Assembly: GCF_947855115.1 (NCBI RefSeq)
Contig: NZ_CANTZW010000021.1
Span: forward strand, 1-64,000
Source: an uncultured Parabacteroides sp.
GTDB taxonomy: Bacteria > Bacteroidota > Bacteroidia > Bacteroidales > Tannerellaceae
DNA length: 64,000 nt
Direction of reading: 5' to 3'
Below the pieces are notes generated by a model, which saw only the letters and a list, made by a program, of their open reading frames with translations, had not been told where the DNA came from and did no database searches. The position numbers were made by a program, and so were the translations under genes. The first letter of the stretch is position 1; every line of letters begins with the position of its first letter. This document shows, in pieces, positions 1 to 9,010 of the stretch.

Positions 1-376
1 AAGCTATTCCTTTCTCTCTTTCTTAAATATGGAAAAACGACTAGTGAAAACGATCGTTTAAATCTTGCGTTTTTAAAACAAGAAAAAGAATATTTGAGAG
101 AAAGAAAACTTTTTAGGAAGATTGAAGCGTATCCTTCCCATTTGCAATAAGATAAAATAAAAAAAAATCAACAAAAAGTTGTATGTATCGAAAAAAAAAC
201 AGACCTTTACAAACGACTAAAAGAAATGATCGTTTCGATTAGTCGTTTATGAAAAAACATTTAGACCATAATATTCGGAGATTTTTTGAATTCAGGAATG
301 TTATTGTATATGAAAAGATCATTTTTCTGTTAGATTGTGGTTTTTAATTGATTTATACCTTAAATTCTAATGTTGT
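1..376. other. A/T-rich non-coding region upstream of susC
   Basis: I see no convincing gene here. The stretch is very A/T-rich and holds two copies of a 25-bp operator-like element (35-59 and 211-235), annotated separately. One frame is open from base 1 to a stop at 148-150, but it uses AGA/AGG/AAA-rich codons unlike the neighbouring genes and has no recognisable motif, so I do not call it. No clear TAnnTTTG box lies directly before the susC start at 377, which suggests that transcription is activator-dependent or begins from a degenerate promoter. Confidence 0.6.
35..248. promoter_or_regulatory. Duplicated operator-like element upstream of susC
   Basis: Positions 35-59 and 211-235 are two 25-bp direct copies, 20 of 25 bases identical and 176 bp apart. 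Both begin AAACGACTA and end GATCGTTT. In the first copy AAACGATCGTTT (48-59) is a perfect 12-bp palindrome. In the second copy, AAACGACTAA (211-220) is mirrored by TTAGTCGTTT (239-248). A centred CG dyad of this kind is typical of LacI-family operators. This is therefore a candidate control region for the susCD pair that starts at 377; the regulator is not in the window. Confidence 0.45.
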
Positions 377-3300
377 ATGAGTAATGTAGTATTTTGGAGA
401 CAGGTGTTTCTAGGAGCCTCTTTATTCCTTTGTGGCGTAAGTCCAGCCATGGCCGCAGAAACAGGCGATTTAACACCAGATGTAAGGAGGAATGCCTTAC
501 AACAAGATGGACGTAGAGTCACTTGCACTATTTCGGACAAAGCAGGACCAATTGTTGGAGCGAATGTTCTTGTAAAGGGAACAACTATCGGGAATATTTC
601 CGATATGGACGGACGGGTTATACTTGAAGGTGTACCGGATAATGCCATATTGGTAATATCTTACATTGGCTATGTAACTCAAGAAATTTCCCTGAAAAAT
701 AGCCAGAACAATGCCAAAATTAAATTAGTGGAAGACACACAAGCCTTGGATGAGGTGGTTGTTGTCGGTTATGGTACTCAAGCGAAAAAAGACATTACGG
801 GGTCTGTCGCTGTCGTGTCTACGGAGGAATTGAAGGAAACTCCGGTAGCGACATTCTCCGAGGCCTTGCAAGGAAAGGCTTCCGGCGTGTATATCTCGAA
901 TTCTGGAGGTCCCAGTGGTGAGACAACTATTCGTATCCGTGGTGTCGGTTCATTGAATGGTTCGGACCCGTTGATCGTTGTGGATGGTGTCTCGAACGTA
1001 GATATCGATGCGGTTAACCCGAATGATATAGAGTCGTTGCAAGTTTTGAAAGATGCTTCTGCTACCGCTATATATGGTGCGCAAGGTGCGAATGGCGTAA
1101 TTATCATCACGACTAAGCAAGGAACCAAGAGCGGCCGGGTACGCGTGTCTTACGATGGCTATTTCGGTGTGGCGAAAATGGCAAATAGCGGGTATGATTT
1201 GTTGAATGGATGGGAAGCGATGGAATGGCAGGCGCAAGGTATGAGAAATTTACGGGATTACCGCGGGCAAACTCCTGCCGCTCATCCTCAATTCGGCTCG
1301 TTGAATGATAAAGATGAATTGACGATGCCCTATGCCATTAAACCGTCTGGTTTGTCGAGAGATCAGGTAATCTCCCAATTTGGCAGTATAGACGCATGGG
1401 TGGCTTCGTATAAGCCGGATGGCAGTAGCTCTTGGTCTCGTTCCGCTTACTATCAGATGCTGGAGGATGGTTATTCGGAAGCTGAGGCTAGGGAAGGAAC
1501 GAATTGGTATGATATGGTGACACGCACAGGTAAGGTGCAAGATCATCAGGTCTCTTTACTAGGAGGTGGAGAAAAAGGAACATATTCTGCATCTTTAGGT
1601 TATACGAACCGGGAGGGAACGATTATCTCCTCTTTTTTCAAACGCTATTCTTTGCGCGCTAATTCTACATATAATGCGAATAAATACTTTACGATAGGTC
1701 AGAATTCTAATGTCGCCGTAATGGAAATGGGAGGTGAGCGTGGTCGTCAGGGAGATGATAACGTATTCGCCCAGACATATACGATTCAGCCATGGGTACC
1801 TGTTTATAACGTAGGTGGTGATTATGCGGGTTCGCAAGCTTCGGAAGGTGGACGTGCGAATACGGCTTACCAGACTGCTATGAACCAGCAGGACGATTGG
1901 ACTCGTTTCATGCGATTGCAGAGTGCTGCGTTTGCGGAGTTGAAACCAATCAAGGGGTTAAGTCTTCGTACGCAGTTCAGTGTCCGCTTGATGGGTATGT
2001 GGAGCCAGGCGTTAAGTGAGAAAACGATCGCTACTAATAAGGAGGGGCAATCTCAAAATTATTTGGAGGAAAATGCGAACTGGAGGTTGGATTATCAGTG
2101 GACCAATACGGCAACTTATAAGACCAAATTCAACGATGATCATGACGTGACATTTATGATCGGTACGGAAGCCATGAAATTTGGTGTCGGACGAAGTATG
2201 AAAGCCATTCGTTATGATTATATCTTCGAGAATAATCCTAATACATGGATATTGAATAACGGTTCGTCCGATAATATGAAGAATGAGGGAAAAATGTTTG
2301 ACAAAAGTACGATGTTTGGCATGTTTTTCCGTGGCGATTATTCCTACAAAGGTAAATATTTAGCTACCGTTACGGTACGTCGGGACGCTTCTTCTCGCTT
2401 TGGTGAGGATAATCGTTGGGGAACTTTCCCTTCTGTTTCTTTAGGTTGGCGTATGTCGGATGAGTTCTTCATGGAAAAAACACGTTCGTGGCTGGACGAT
2501 TTAAAGGTTCGTTTGGGGTATGGTACAACTGGCAACTCCAATATTGGCGCCTATAATTATGCGTTTCAATATGCGACCGGGAATGATTATTTATATGGAA
2601 TTACGGGGGCAGACTCTGGTGCGTCTCCGGGCTATGCGATCTCTAACCTGGGAGATGTGAATGCCAAGTGGGAAACAACCAAGATGTTTAATGTCGGTTT
2701 AGACGTAACCGCTTTGAATAATCGTTTGACTGGAAGTTTAGACTATTACATCAAAAAGACTTCCGATTTGTTGGTAGACGCAAACTGGTCCGCTTTAGCC
2801 GGTAACGCGACAAAGCCAAAGATCAATATCGGCGATATGCAGAATAAAGGACTTGATTTCAGTGTAGGTTGGAGAGACAAGGTGGGTGATTTTAGCTACT
2901 CGGTAAACGCTAATATTTCGACCTATCGAAATAAGGTGACCAAACTAGGCTCCTCGGATCTGTTTACGAATACGCGTTTGAGTAAAGTGAACATTACTAC
3001 GGTAGGCCAACCGGTCGCGATGTTTTATGGTTATCAGGTAGATGGAATTTATACAAGCGAACAAGATGTATTGAACTATAAGACTGCGGATGGTAAAACG
3101 ATCTTGCCGTATGCCGTGGCAGACGAGGCCAGTTTGAATCCCCAATCATGGGTAGGGCGTTATAAAATTCGCGACGTGAACGGAGATGGGAAGATTGGAG
3201 CGGAAGACCGCACGATTATCGGTAACCCTCACCCGGACTTCACGGGAGGCGTGAATCTCAGTCTCGGTTGGAAAGGGTTCGATTTAAGTACCTTCCTCTA

Positions 3301-3757
3301 TTTCTCTGTGGGTAATGATTTGTATAAACATTATCAATATTATACACACTTCGGGGCGTTACAGAGTAACTTCTCTAAAGACCGTGTGGATAATTCTTGG
3401 GATCCCGTCACGAATCCGGATGGAATCTATCCATTGTGGGCTGGTACGTCTAATGAAGGTACAGAGGCGGCCAACGAGTCTAATTCTACTTATATTGAGG
3501 ACGGCTCATACTTGCGTATGCAGACATTGACACTCGGTTATACGTTGCCGAAGAGTATCTTGAATAAGATCAAATTTGAGAAGATCCGTATTTACGGCCA
3601 AGTATCGAATGTATTTACATTGACGGGTTATTCAGGCTTAGACCCGGAGGTCCGTAGCAATAATGGAGATAACAGTAATGATATGATGAAAGGTATCGAC
3701 TATGGTTCTTATGGCATGCCACGCCAGTTCATTTTAGGCGTGAATATTTCTTTCTAG
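377..3757 (+). CDS. SusC/RagA-family TonB-linked outer membrane receptor
   Basis: Outer-membrane importer of oligosaccharides or similar nutrients, energised by TonB. The 1126-residue protein has a signal peptide (about 1-27, ending AMAA), a carboxypeptidase-regulatory-like beta-sandwich (about 45-120), the SusC hallmark DEVVVVGYGTQ near residue 125, a plug domain (about 140-250, including IRIRGVGSLNGSDPLIVVDG), then a long beta-barrel ending in a C-terminal Phe (GVNISF). Length and order are normal for SusC. It is followed 46 bp later by a SusD-like lipoprotein, the standard receptor-lid pair. No glycoside hydrolase is linked on this side, so the substrate cannot be named. ATG at 377 gives a complete signal peptide. 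Confidence 0.95.
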   Translation: MSNVVFWRQVFLGASLFLCGVSPAMAAETGDLTPDVRRNALQQDGRRVTCTISDKAGPIVGANVLVKGTTIGNISDMDGRVILEGVPDNAILVISYIGYVTQEISLKNSQNNAKIKLVEDTQALDEVVVVGYGTQAKKDITGSVAVVSTEELKETPVATFSEALQGKASGVYISNSGGPSGETTIRIRGVGSLNGSDPLIVVDGVSNVDIDAVNPNDIESLQVLKDASATAIYGAQGANGVIIITTKQGTKSGRVRVSYDGYFGVAKMANSGYDLLNGWEAMEWQAQGMRNLRDYRGQTPAAHPQFGSLNDKDELTMPYAIKPSGLSRDQVISQFGSIDAWVASYKPDGSSSWSRSAYYQMLEDGYSEAEAREGTNWYDMVTRTGKVQDHQVSLLGGGEKGTYSASLGYTNREGTIISSFFKRYSLRANSTYNANKYFTIGQNSNVAVMEMGGERGRQGDDNVFAQTYTIQPWVPVYNVGGDYAGSQASEGGRANTAYQTAMNQQDDWTRFMRLQSAAFAELKPIKGLSLRTQFSVRLMGMWSQALSEKTIATNKEGQSQNYLEENANWRLDYQWTNTATYKTKFNDDHDVTFMIGTEAMKFGVGRSMKAIRYDYIFENNPNTWILNNGSSDNMKNEGKMFDKSTMFGMFFRGDYSYKGKYLATVTVRRDASSRFGEDNRWGTFPSVSLGWRMSDEFFMEKTRSWLDDLKVRLGYGTTGNSNIGAYNYAFQYATGNDYLYGITGADSGASPGYAISNLGDVNAKWETTKMFNVGLDVTALNNRLTGSLDYYIKKTSDLLVDANWSALAGNATKPKINIGDMQNKGLDFSVGWRDKVGDFSYSVNANISTYRNKVTKLGSSDLFTNTRLSKVNITTVGQPVAMFYGYQVDGIYTSEQDVLNYKTADGKTILPYAVADEASLNPQSWVGRYKIRDVNGDGKIGAEDRTIIGNPHPDFTGGVNLSLGWKGFDLSTFLYFSVGNDLYKHYQYYTHFGALQSNFSKDRVDNSWDPVTNPDGIYPLWAGTSNEGTEAANESNSTYIEDGSYLRMQTLTLGYTLPKSILNKIKFEKIRIYGQVSNVFTLTGYSGLDPEVRSNNGDNSNDMMKGIDYGSYGMPRQFILGVNISF

Positions 3758-3803
3758 AAAGGAATTTCGATAAAGGGTATTGATAACGATTAAAAAAAAC
3801 AGT

Positions 3804-5651
3804 ATGAAAAGACTATTTATATATTCAATATTAGTGGTGTCTTCGCTGGGAACGATGAGTTCTTGCTCGGACTTTTTGGATGTGAAACCGGTAGGTGCGG
3901 TAAGTGAAGAAGAGTTACTGAATCAGGAAGGCATAAATTATGCGATTACGGGAATGTATTCGTCTATGCTTACGCAGGAGTATTTTGCGGCTCCTTTGAC
4001 CAATTATGCCTATGGCGACGTACTGGGTGGAAGCGCTAATAAAGGATCTACGTTTACAGACCAGTCTGATTTCACGAATCTGGAGACGTATGCGATCACT
4101 ACGGACAACGGATATTTGAATACAAAGTGGAAAGTGGTTTACGAAGGAGTCTACCGTGCGAACAACGTGATTAATATGATTGAGAAAATCAAAGACGAGC
4201 TTTCCTCGGTAAAGGGTGTGTCGAAAGACTTTTATACCGAAGCGATCGCTCAAGCCCGGTTCTTCCGAGGATTCTGGCATTTTGAGGGGATGAAGTTGTT
4301 CGGGGCCGCTATCCCTTACGTAGGTAGCGAGGAATTCGTTAGTGATGTGAACCCGAAAGTCTCCAATGTGGATGAGTCTGGTAACTATATTTACATTTGG
4401 GATAAGGTCGCCGAGGATCTACAATTCGCTTATGACAATTTGCCGGACGTTTGGTCGAGCGATAAAGGACGTGTCAATAAATGGGCGGCTGCCGCTTTCT
4501 TGGCGAAACTGAGATTGTATCAATCCTCTCCCTATAACGGAACGAATGGTACTTCCGATCATTGGGCAGATGCGAGGGCTTTATTGGAGACTATTATCGC
4601 GAATGGACAAGATAATAATGGCACGAAATATGACTTGGCGGATACTTATGAGGAACTGTTTACGGCTGGTAGCGCCGATTGGAGCGGTGAATCCGTGTTC
4701 GATATACAACGGACTATCTCCGGTTCTCAGGTAATCACAAACTCTATCGAAGGTTCATGGCATACGGCTCCTCCGGGGGGTATGGGTACGTCCGGTTGGG
4801 GATTCTACCAGCCTTCCTATGAATTGGTGAACTCGCATATCGTAAACGAGAGCGGTTTGCCGTATCTGGATAGGTCATATCAAGATAAACCAACATTGAC
4901 AACTTTGACGGATAATATCCCGCATACGGATTTGGAGGTTTATACCGATCCCCGCCTGGATATCAGTACCGGTCGTTTCGAGGTTCCCTATTGGGACTGG
5001 GCGGTTCCTTCTATATTGGATGGCTGGGTACGTGATATTGCGAATGGCGGTCCTTATATGAATAAGAAACGGCAACCGAAAAAGGCCGATAAAGGAGGTA
5101 CGAGCGTTTCGACGGAGACGAGTTCTACGGCCAAGAATTATCATTTGATCCGTTATGCGGATGTCTTGCTTTGGTATGCGGAAGTTTTAATCCACGATGG
5201 AAATTATAAGGAGGCCGGAAATTATATAAACCGGGTACGTGCTCGTGCGGCTAACTCGTATGTGAAAGGAGTTGACGCTGCCACGATGTTGCCGACTTCT
5301 ACCTCTTATGTCTTAGATGATAAAGTGAACGGGAAAGTAGATTCGAACGCCGCCGCTAATTACCGTGTAGGTCTATATCCGGATTCACAATTCAACAGCA
5401 AAGAGGGGGCTTGGGCTGCTTTACGTTTCGAGCGTAAATTGGAGTTGGCGATGGAGGGGCATCGTTGGTATGACTTGGCTCGTTGGGGTATAGTGTACGA
5501 CGAGATAAGTAATTATATCGCTTACGAGAAAAAGTATCTCGGAAAGTTTGCCAACAGCGTCTATAACGCTAAATGGGTGACTCTGCCGATCCCGAACGAT
5601 CAGATCGTGACTATGGAAGGCGTTTTGGTCCAGAATGAGAATTGGAAATAA
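3804..5651 (+). CDS. SusD/RagB-family nutrient-binding outer membrane lipoprotein
   Basis: Surface-exposed glycan-binding lid partner of the SusC protein upstream. From the ATG at 3804 the product is 615 residues. It has a lipoprotein signal peptide with Cys21 (context TMSSCSDF) and the SusD start motif SDFLDVKP. The TPR-like core includes ARFFRGFWHFEGMKLFG, and the C-terminal RagB motif region includes RFERKLELAMEGHRWYDLARWG. An upstream TTG at 3780 is in frame, but it would put eight polar residues before the signal peptide, so 3804 is preferred. It is co-transcribed with susC and ends in a strong terminator at 5674-5705. Confidence 0.95.
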   Translation: MKRLFIYSILVVSSLGTMSSCSDFLDVKPVGAVSEEELLNQEGINYAITGMYSSMLTQEYFAAPLTNYAYGDVLGGSANKGSTFTDQSDFTNLETYAITTDNGYLNTKWKVVYEGVYRANNVINMIEKIKDELSSVKGVSKDFYTEAIAQARFFRGFWHFEGMKLFGAAIPYVGSEEFVSDVNPKVSNVDESGNYIYIWDKVAEDLQFAYDNLPDVWSSDKGRVNKWAAAAFLAKLRLYQSSPYNGTNGTSDHWADARALLETIIANGQDNNGTKYDLADTYEELFTAGSADWSGESVFDIQRTISGSQVITNSIEGSWHTAPPGGMGTSGWGFYQPSYELVNSHIVNESGLPYLDRSYQDKPTLTTLTDNIPHTDLEVYTDPRLDISTGRFEVPYWDWAVPSILDGWVRDIANGGPYMNKKRQPKKADKGGTSVSTETSSTAKNYHLIRYADVLLWYAEVLIHDGNYKEAGNYINRVRARAANSYVKGVDAATMLPTSTSYVLDDKVNGKVDSNAAANYRVGLYPDSQFNSKEGAWAALRFERKLELAMEGHRWYDLARWGIVYDEISNYIAYEKKYLGKFANSVYNAKWVTLPIPNDQIVTMEGVLVQNENWK

Positions 5652-5673
5652 ATCAGGGGTTAATAATCTATAT

Positions 5674-5705
5674 CGGCCGGGCATCTCGCATGCCTGGCCG
5701 TTTTT
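5674..5705 (+). terminator. Rho-independent terminator after susD
   Basis: Eleven-bp stem CGGCCGGGCAT / ATGCCTGGCCG (one G-U pair) with loop CTCGC, followed by five T. It lies 22 bp after the susD-like stop codon. Confidence 0.85.
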
Positions 5706-5745
5706 AGTTTTAAGCAAACCATTTCATGTTTTTTGAAGGCTTTCG

Positions 5746-5753
5746 TATATTTG
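5746..5753 (+). promoter_or_regulatory. Bacteroidetes -7 promoter box (TATATTTG)
   Basis: TATATTTG fits the TAnnTTTG consensus of the Bacteroidetes primary sigma factor. It sits about 58 bp before the metallo-hydrolase start and after the susD terminator. No good -33 TTG at standard distance was found. Confidence 0.5.
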
Positions 5754-5810
5754 CGGCGTGAAGTCAACAACCCGGAGGATTTCGATGTTTTTAGGTAAAC
5801 AAGGAGAAAC

Positions 5811-6536
5811 ATGATGAGACTAGTGTATATTTATCATAGCGGATTCGTAGTGGAGGCAGAAGGCTTCTCGATCTTGATCGATTATTTCAAGGATACGAAC
5901 GCAGATCCGGCAAATGGATTTGTATGCGGGGAGTTATTAAAGCGTCCGGGTACGTTGTACGTATTGGCGTCGCATTTCCATCCGGATCATTTTAATCCGG
6001 ACGTGTTGAAATGGAAAGAGGAGAAAAAGGATATCAAATATGTTTTCTCCAAGGATATTCTGAAGCGCCGCCGTGCGAAAGCCGAGGATGCCTTTTACAT
6101 GAAGAAAGGAGATATCTACCAAGATGAACATTTAACGATTAGGGCATTCGGATCAACCGATGTAGGTATCTCTTTTTTGATCGAGGCGCAAGGAAAACGG
6201 ATCTTTCATGCCGGAGACTTGAATAATTGGCATTGGAAAGATGAGTCTACGCCGCGGGAAGTAGCGGAGGCAGAAGGAAATTATCTGAAAGAACTGGATA
6301 TGATAGCGAGATATACGCAGGCGATGGATGTTGCCATGTTTCCGGTAGACCCTCGTTTAGGGACCGATTTTATGCGAGGCGCCCAGCAATTTGTCGATCG
6401 GATAAAGACCGGTATCTTTGTTCCGATGCATTTTTGGGAACGTCCGGCGGAAGTCATGGCTTTTGCCCCGTATGCCGAATCGAAAGGTTGCCGGTATGTC
6501 GTTCTGTCCGTACCGGGTGAAGGCACCGATATATGA
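5811..6536 (+). CDS. MBL-fold metal-dependent hydrolase
   Basis: A 241-residue cytoplasmic protein of the metallo-beta-lactamase fold. The metal-binding motif SHFHPDHF (HxHxDH, about residues 55-62) is present, as is the downstream FHAGDLNNWHW segment, whose Asp would bridge the metals. A late His in VPMHFWERP completes the site. Proteins of this group (UlaG/YtkL-like) act on phosphodiesters or lactones; the substrate here is unknown. AAGGAG lies just before the ATG at 5811; an alternative ATG follows immediately at 5814. It is a stand-alone unit with its own promoter box, and a VOC protein follows 47 bp later. Confidence 0.85.
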   Translation: MMRLVYIYHSGFVVEAEGFSILIDYFKDTNADPANGFVCGELLKRPGTLYVLASHFHPDHFNPDVLKWKEEKKDIKYVFSKDILKRRRAKAEDAFYMKKGDIYQDEHLTIRAFGSTDVGISFLIEAQGKRIFHAGDLNNWHWKDESTPREVAEAEGNYLKELDMIARYTQAMDVAMFPVDPRLGTDFMRGAQQFVDRIKTGIFVPMHFWERPAEVMAFAPYAESKGCRYVVLSVPGEGTDI

Positions 6537-6583
6537 CATATATTAATGTATAGGTTTTTAAAAACATATAAAATTATTTAGGT

Positions 6584-6961
6584 ATGGAAATTAAAGGCAG
6601 ATTTGACCATTTCAATATTAATGTGTTGGATTTGGAGAAAAGTATCGCTTTTTATAATAAAGCGTTAGGATTGAAAGAACATCATCGTAAAGTAGCGGAA
6701 GACGGTTCTTTTATCTTGGTTTATTTAACGGATGAGCAGACCGGTTTCTTGTTGGAACTGACTTGGCTGCGCGACCGGAAAGAACCTTATGAACTAGGAG
6801 ATAATGAGAGCCATCTCTGTTTCCGGGTAGCTGGCGACTATGACGAGGCGCACGAATACCACAAGGAAATGGGAGCGGTTTGTTTCGAGAATACCGAGAT
6901 GGGATTATATTTTATTAATGATCCGGATGACTATTGGATCGAGATATTACCGTTGCGATAA
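6584..6961 (+). CDS. VOC-family protein (glyoxalase I-like)
   Basis: A 125-residue vicinal-oxygen-chelate protein, the size of a single glyoxalase I chain. It starts FDHFNINVLDLEKSIAFYNKALG, with the first metal-ligand His in the RFDHFN motif. It continues with LELTWLRDRKEPYELG and ends with a FINDPDDYWIEILPL strand holding the conserved C-terminal Glu. A role as lactoylglutathione lyase or methylglyoxal detoxification is possible, but Bacteroidales usually lack glutathione, so the real substrate is unsure. It lies 47 bp after the metallo-hydrolase. That pairing would suit a two-step thiol-hemiacetal pathway, but the hydrolase is not a typical glyoxalase II, so this is only a hypothesis. Confidence 0.8.
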   Translation: MEIKGRFDHFNINVLDLEKSIAFYNKALGLKEHHRKVAEDGSFILVYLTDEQTGFLLELTWLRDRKEPYELGDNESHLCFRVAGDYDEAHEYHKEMGAVCFENTEMGLYFINDPDDYWIEILPLR

Positions 6962-7054
6962 TTCCCTATTATTATAGAACAATGTTGCTTAACATAAGTT
7001 TTTGGAAAAAGAAGATAAAATGACAGGAATCTGTAAAATTTTCTTCAAATCGTA

Positions 7055-7084
7055 TTGCAACTTGTGTTAAACCTCTTATATTTG
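7055..7084 (+). promoter_or_regulatory. Promoter of ROK kinase gene
   Basis: A TTG at 7055-7057 and TATATTTG at 7077-7084 are separated by 19 bp, the spacing expected for the Bacteroidetes -33/-7 pair. Transcription would begin near 7090, so the ATG at 7130 is the workable start of the kinase and the in-frame start at 7055 is excluded. Confidence 0.7.
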
Positions 7085-7129
7085 CTACCCAGAAAGAAGA
7101 AAATCATTATTAATCCTAAATATAAAATC

Positions 7130-8116
7130 ATGGAGAAGCCTTATGTAGTAGGTATCGATATAGGTGGTACCAACACTGTTTTTGGGGTAGTTGACGCAAG
7201 AGGAACAATCTTGTATAGTGGATCAATTAAGACGGGTAAATATGCGGACATTAATGACTATGTCGCAGAACTGGCTAAAGGATTGAAATCTGTTATTGAT
7301 CAGGCCGGTGGTCCGGACAAGATAAAAGGTGTGGGTGTAGGTGCTCCGAACGGAAACTTTTTCAACGGATGTATCGAATTCGCCCCGAATTTGCCTTGGA
7401 AAGGTAAAATTCCTTTGGCTCAATTGATCAGTGAACAGATCGATGGTATTCCTGTTGCTTTAACAAACGACGCCAACGCTGCCGCTATCGGTGAGATGAC
7501 TTATGGAGCCGCTCGCGGTATGAAAGATTTTATCGTGATCACTTTGGGTACCGGCGTAGGTAGCGGTATCGTAATCGGTGGTAACTTAGTATACGGACAC
7601 GACGGTTTCGCGGGTGAGTTAGGACACGTTATCATGCGTCGTAACAACGGCCGTCAATGCGGTTGCGGTCGCCAGGGATGTTTGGAGGCTTATGCCTCGG
7701 CTACCGGCGTAGCTCGCACGGCTCGTGAGTATCTGGAGATCCGTAAGGACGAGAGCGTCCTTCGTGATCTGGATCCGGATGAGATCACTTCAAAAGACGT
7801 ATACGATGCGGCTATGAAGAATGACAAGATCGCTCTTGAGATTTTCGAGGCTACCGGTTCTATGCTGGGAGAGGCTTTTGCCGATTTCGTCGCGTTCTCT
7901 AGTCCGGAGGCTATCATTTTGTTTGGTGGTCTTACGAAAGCGGGCGATTTGATCATGAATCCGATTAAGCGTGCGATGGAGAAGAATATGTTGAAAGTAT
8001 ACGCAGGTAAGACTAAATTATTATTCTCTCAATTAAAAGAGAGCGACGCTGCCGTTTTAGGAGCAAGTGCTTTGGGTTGGGAAGTAAGAGATCAAAGCGC
8101 AGGTCTGGAAGTCTGA
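7130..8116 (+). CDS. ROK-family glucokinase
   Basis: ATP-dependent sugar kinase, most likely glucokinase, feeding glucose into glycolysis. The product is 328 residues from ATG 7130. It has the N-terminal phosphate-binding motif VVGIDIGGTNT, the DANAAAIGE segment with the catalytic Asp region, GTGVGSGIVIGG, the ROK zinc/sugar motif GELGHVI, and the cysteine signature CGCGRQGCLEAYAS (about residues 176-189). Length fits ROK glucokinases. It is monocistronic, bounded by its own promoter (7055-7084) and a terminator (8161-8197). Other hexoses or N-acetylhexosamines cannot be ruled out from sequence alone. Confidence 0.9.
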   Translation: MEKPYVVGIDIGGTNTVFGVVDARGTILYSGSIKTGKYADINDYVAELAKGLKSVIDQAGGPDKIKGVGVGAPNGNFFNGCIEFAPNLPWKGKIPLAQLISEQIDGIPVALTNDANAAAIGEMTYGAARGMKDFIVITLGTGVGSGIVIGGNLVYGHDGFAGELGHVIMRRNNGRQCGCGRQGCLEAYASATGVARTAREYLEIRKDESVLRDLDPDEITSKDVYDAAMKNDKIALEIFEATGSMLGEAFADFVAFSSPEAIILFGGLTKAGDLIMNPIKRAMEKNMLKVYAGKTKLLFSQLKESDAAVLGASALGWEVRDQSAGLEV

Positions 8117-8160
8117 TCCTGTTTTCCGTGAATTACGAGAGAAATAGAAGTATAATAAGG

Positions 8161-8197
8161 CAAGCCGCATCTGTTAAGGTGCGGCTTGTTGTTTTTT
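8161..8197 (+). terminator. Rho-independent terminator after the ROK kinase
   Basis: Nine-bp stem CAAGCCGCA / TGCGGCTTG with a ten-base loop, followed by a T-rich tract (TTGTTTTTT). Confidence 0.85.
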
Positions 8198-8219
8198 AAT
8201 CGAATTATAATCATAGTGT

Positions 8220-8747
8220 ATGAGACATCCGTTCTATCAGTTTCAGTTTTGCCCGGTTTGTGGGGCAAAGTCTTTTGTGGAGCATAATGAGAAGGCGAAA
8301 AAATGCTTGGTATGTGGTTTTGTCTATTATTTCAATCCGTCGTCGGCCGTCGCTTGTTTTATAAAAGACGCGAGAGGAAATCTGTTGCTGGTACGTCGTG
8401 GGAAAGAGCCGGCTAAAGGTACGCTGGATTTGCCCGGAGGCTTTGTGGATATGTTTGAGTCGGGAGAGGAGGCCGCTTGTCGGGAAGTAAGGGAAGAGAC
8501 GGGATTGCGAATCCAAGATTGCCGTTATTTGTTTTCCCTGCCTAATTTGTATATGTATTCCGGCTTTGAGGTACATACGCTAGACATGTTTTACGAGTGT
8601 CTGGTGGATAACTTCAACAACGTACATGCGGAAGACGATGCCGCCGAGATCGTGATCCTCCGTCCGGAGGATATGAATCCGGCAGATTTCGGACTCCATT
8701 CCATACAGCGAGCCATCCCTTTGTATAAACAATCTTATCTTATATAA
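8220..8747 (+). CDS. Nudix hydrolase with N-terminal zinc ribbon
   Basis: A 175-residue Nudix-fold pyrophosphohydrolase. An N-terminal zinc ribbon carries Cys11, Cys14, Cys29 and Cys32. The Nudix box spans about residues 73-96: it starts GGFVDMFESGE and continues with REVREETGL, matching GX5EX7REUXEEXGU. The zinc-ribbon plus Nudix arrangement occurs in NADH pyrophosphatase (NudC) and in small uncharacterised Nudix proteins. This one lacks the NudC-specific N-terminal domain, so the substrate (a nucleoside diphosphate-linked compound) is unassigned. It starts 22 bp after the preceding terminator. Confidence 0.88.
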   Translation: MRHPFYQFQFCPVCGAKSFVEHNEKAKKCLVCGFVYYFNPSSAVACFIKDARGNLLLVRRGKEPAKGTLDLPGGFVDMFESGEEAACREVREETGLRIQDCRYLFSLPNLYMYSGFEVHTLDMFYECLVDNFNNVHAEDDAAEIVILRPEDMNPADFGLHSIQRAIPLYKQSYLI

Positions 8748-8797
8748 TAGAATATTGATTATTAACATATTGCGGTTCTCCTCAATTTCTTGTGCGG

Positions 8798-8880
8798 GAA
8801 ACTGTGGTTTCTTGCTATGGAAACTACAGTTTCTTCTAATAGAAACTATAGTTTCCTCTAGGGAAAACTGGTACGTTTTC
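8798..8880. repeat. Array of four short palindromes with 22-bp period
   Basis: Three 14-bp units (8798-8811, 8820-8833, 8842-8855) share the form GAAACTnnnGTTTC and start exactly 22 bp apart; the third, GAAACTATAGTTTC, is a perfect palindrome. A fourth, longer dyad GAAAACTGGTACGTTTTC occupies 8863-8880. The array lies in the 300-bp intergenic region (8748-9053) before the TPR-barrel-kinase cluster, about 110 bp upstream of that cluster's -7 box. Nothing else is recognisable in this region besides the promoter and a small 5'UTR hairpin. An array with the same period but another sequence is found at 47327-47392. Confidence 0.75.
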
Positions 8881-8989
8881 CGGGTGAGGCAAAGGGAAGC
8901 TTATGGAATGGCGTTACACTTGGAGCGGTAAATCCGTAAATCTTGTGATATATTAATTATAACTTACCTTCTGTTTGGCGCATATTCCT

Positions 8990-8997
8990 TATATTTG
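8990..8997 (+). promoter_or_regulatory. -7 box (TATATTTG) of the envelope-signalling cluster
   Basis: TATATTTG followed by GC, as in most strong Bacteroidetes -7 boxes. The start of transcription would be about 9003, giving a roughly 50-nt leader before the TPR gene. TTTG at 8974-8977 is too close (12 bp) to be a normal -33 element. Confidence 0.55.
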
Positions 8998-9010
8998 CGA
9001 TTTAGAACGA

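Noticed and set aside
1..150. Open frame from the window edge to a stop at 148-150, possible C-terminal tail of an upstream gene
   Set aside because: Codon use (AGA, AGG, AAA-rich) is unlike neighbouring genes, no motif is visible, and it overlaps an operator-like palindrome; too weak to call.
7055..7129. Upstream start for the ROK kinase
   Set aside because: The promoter boxes at 7055-7084 lie inside this stretch, so it is not in the transcript.
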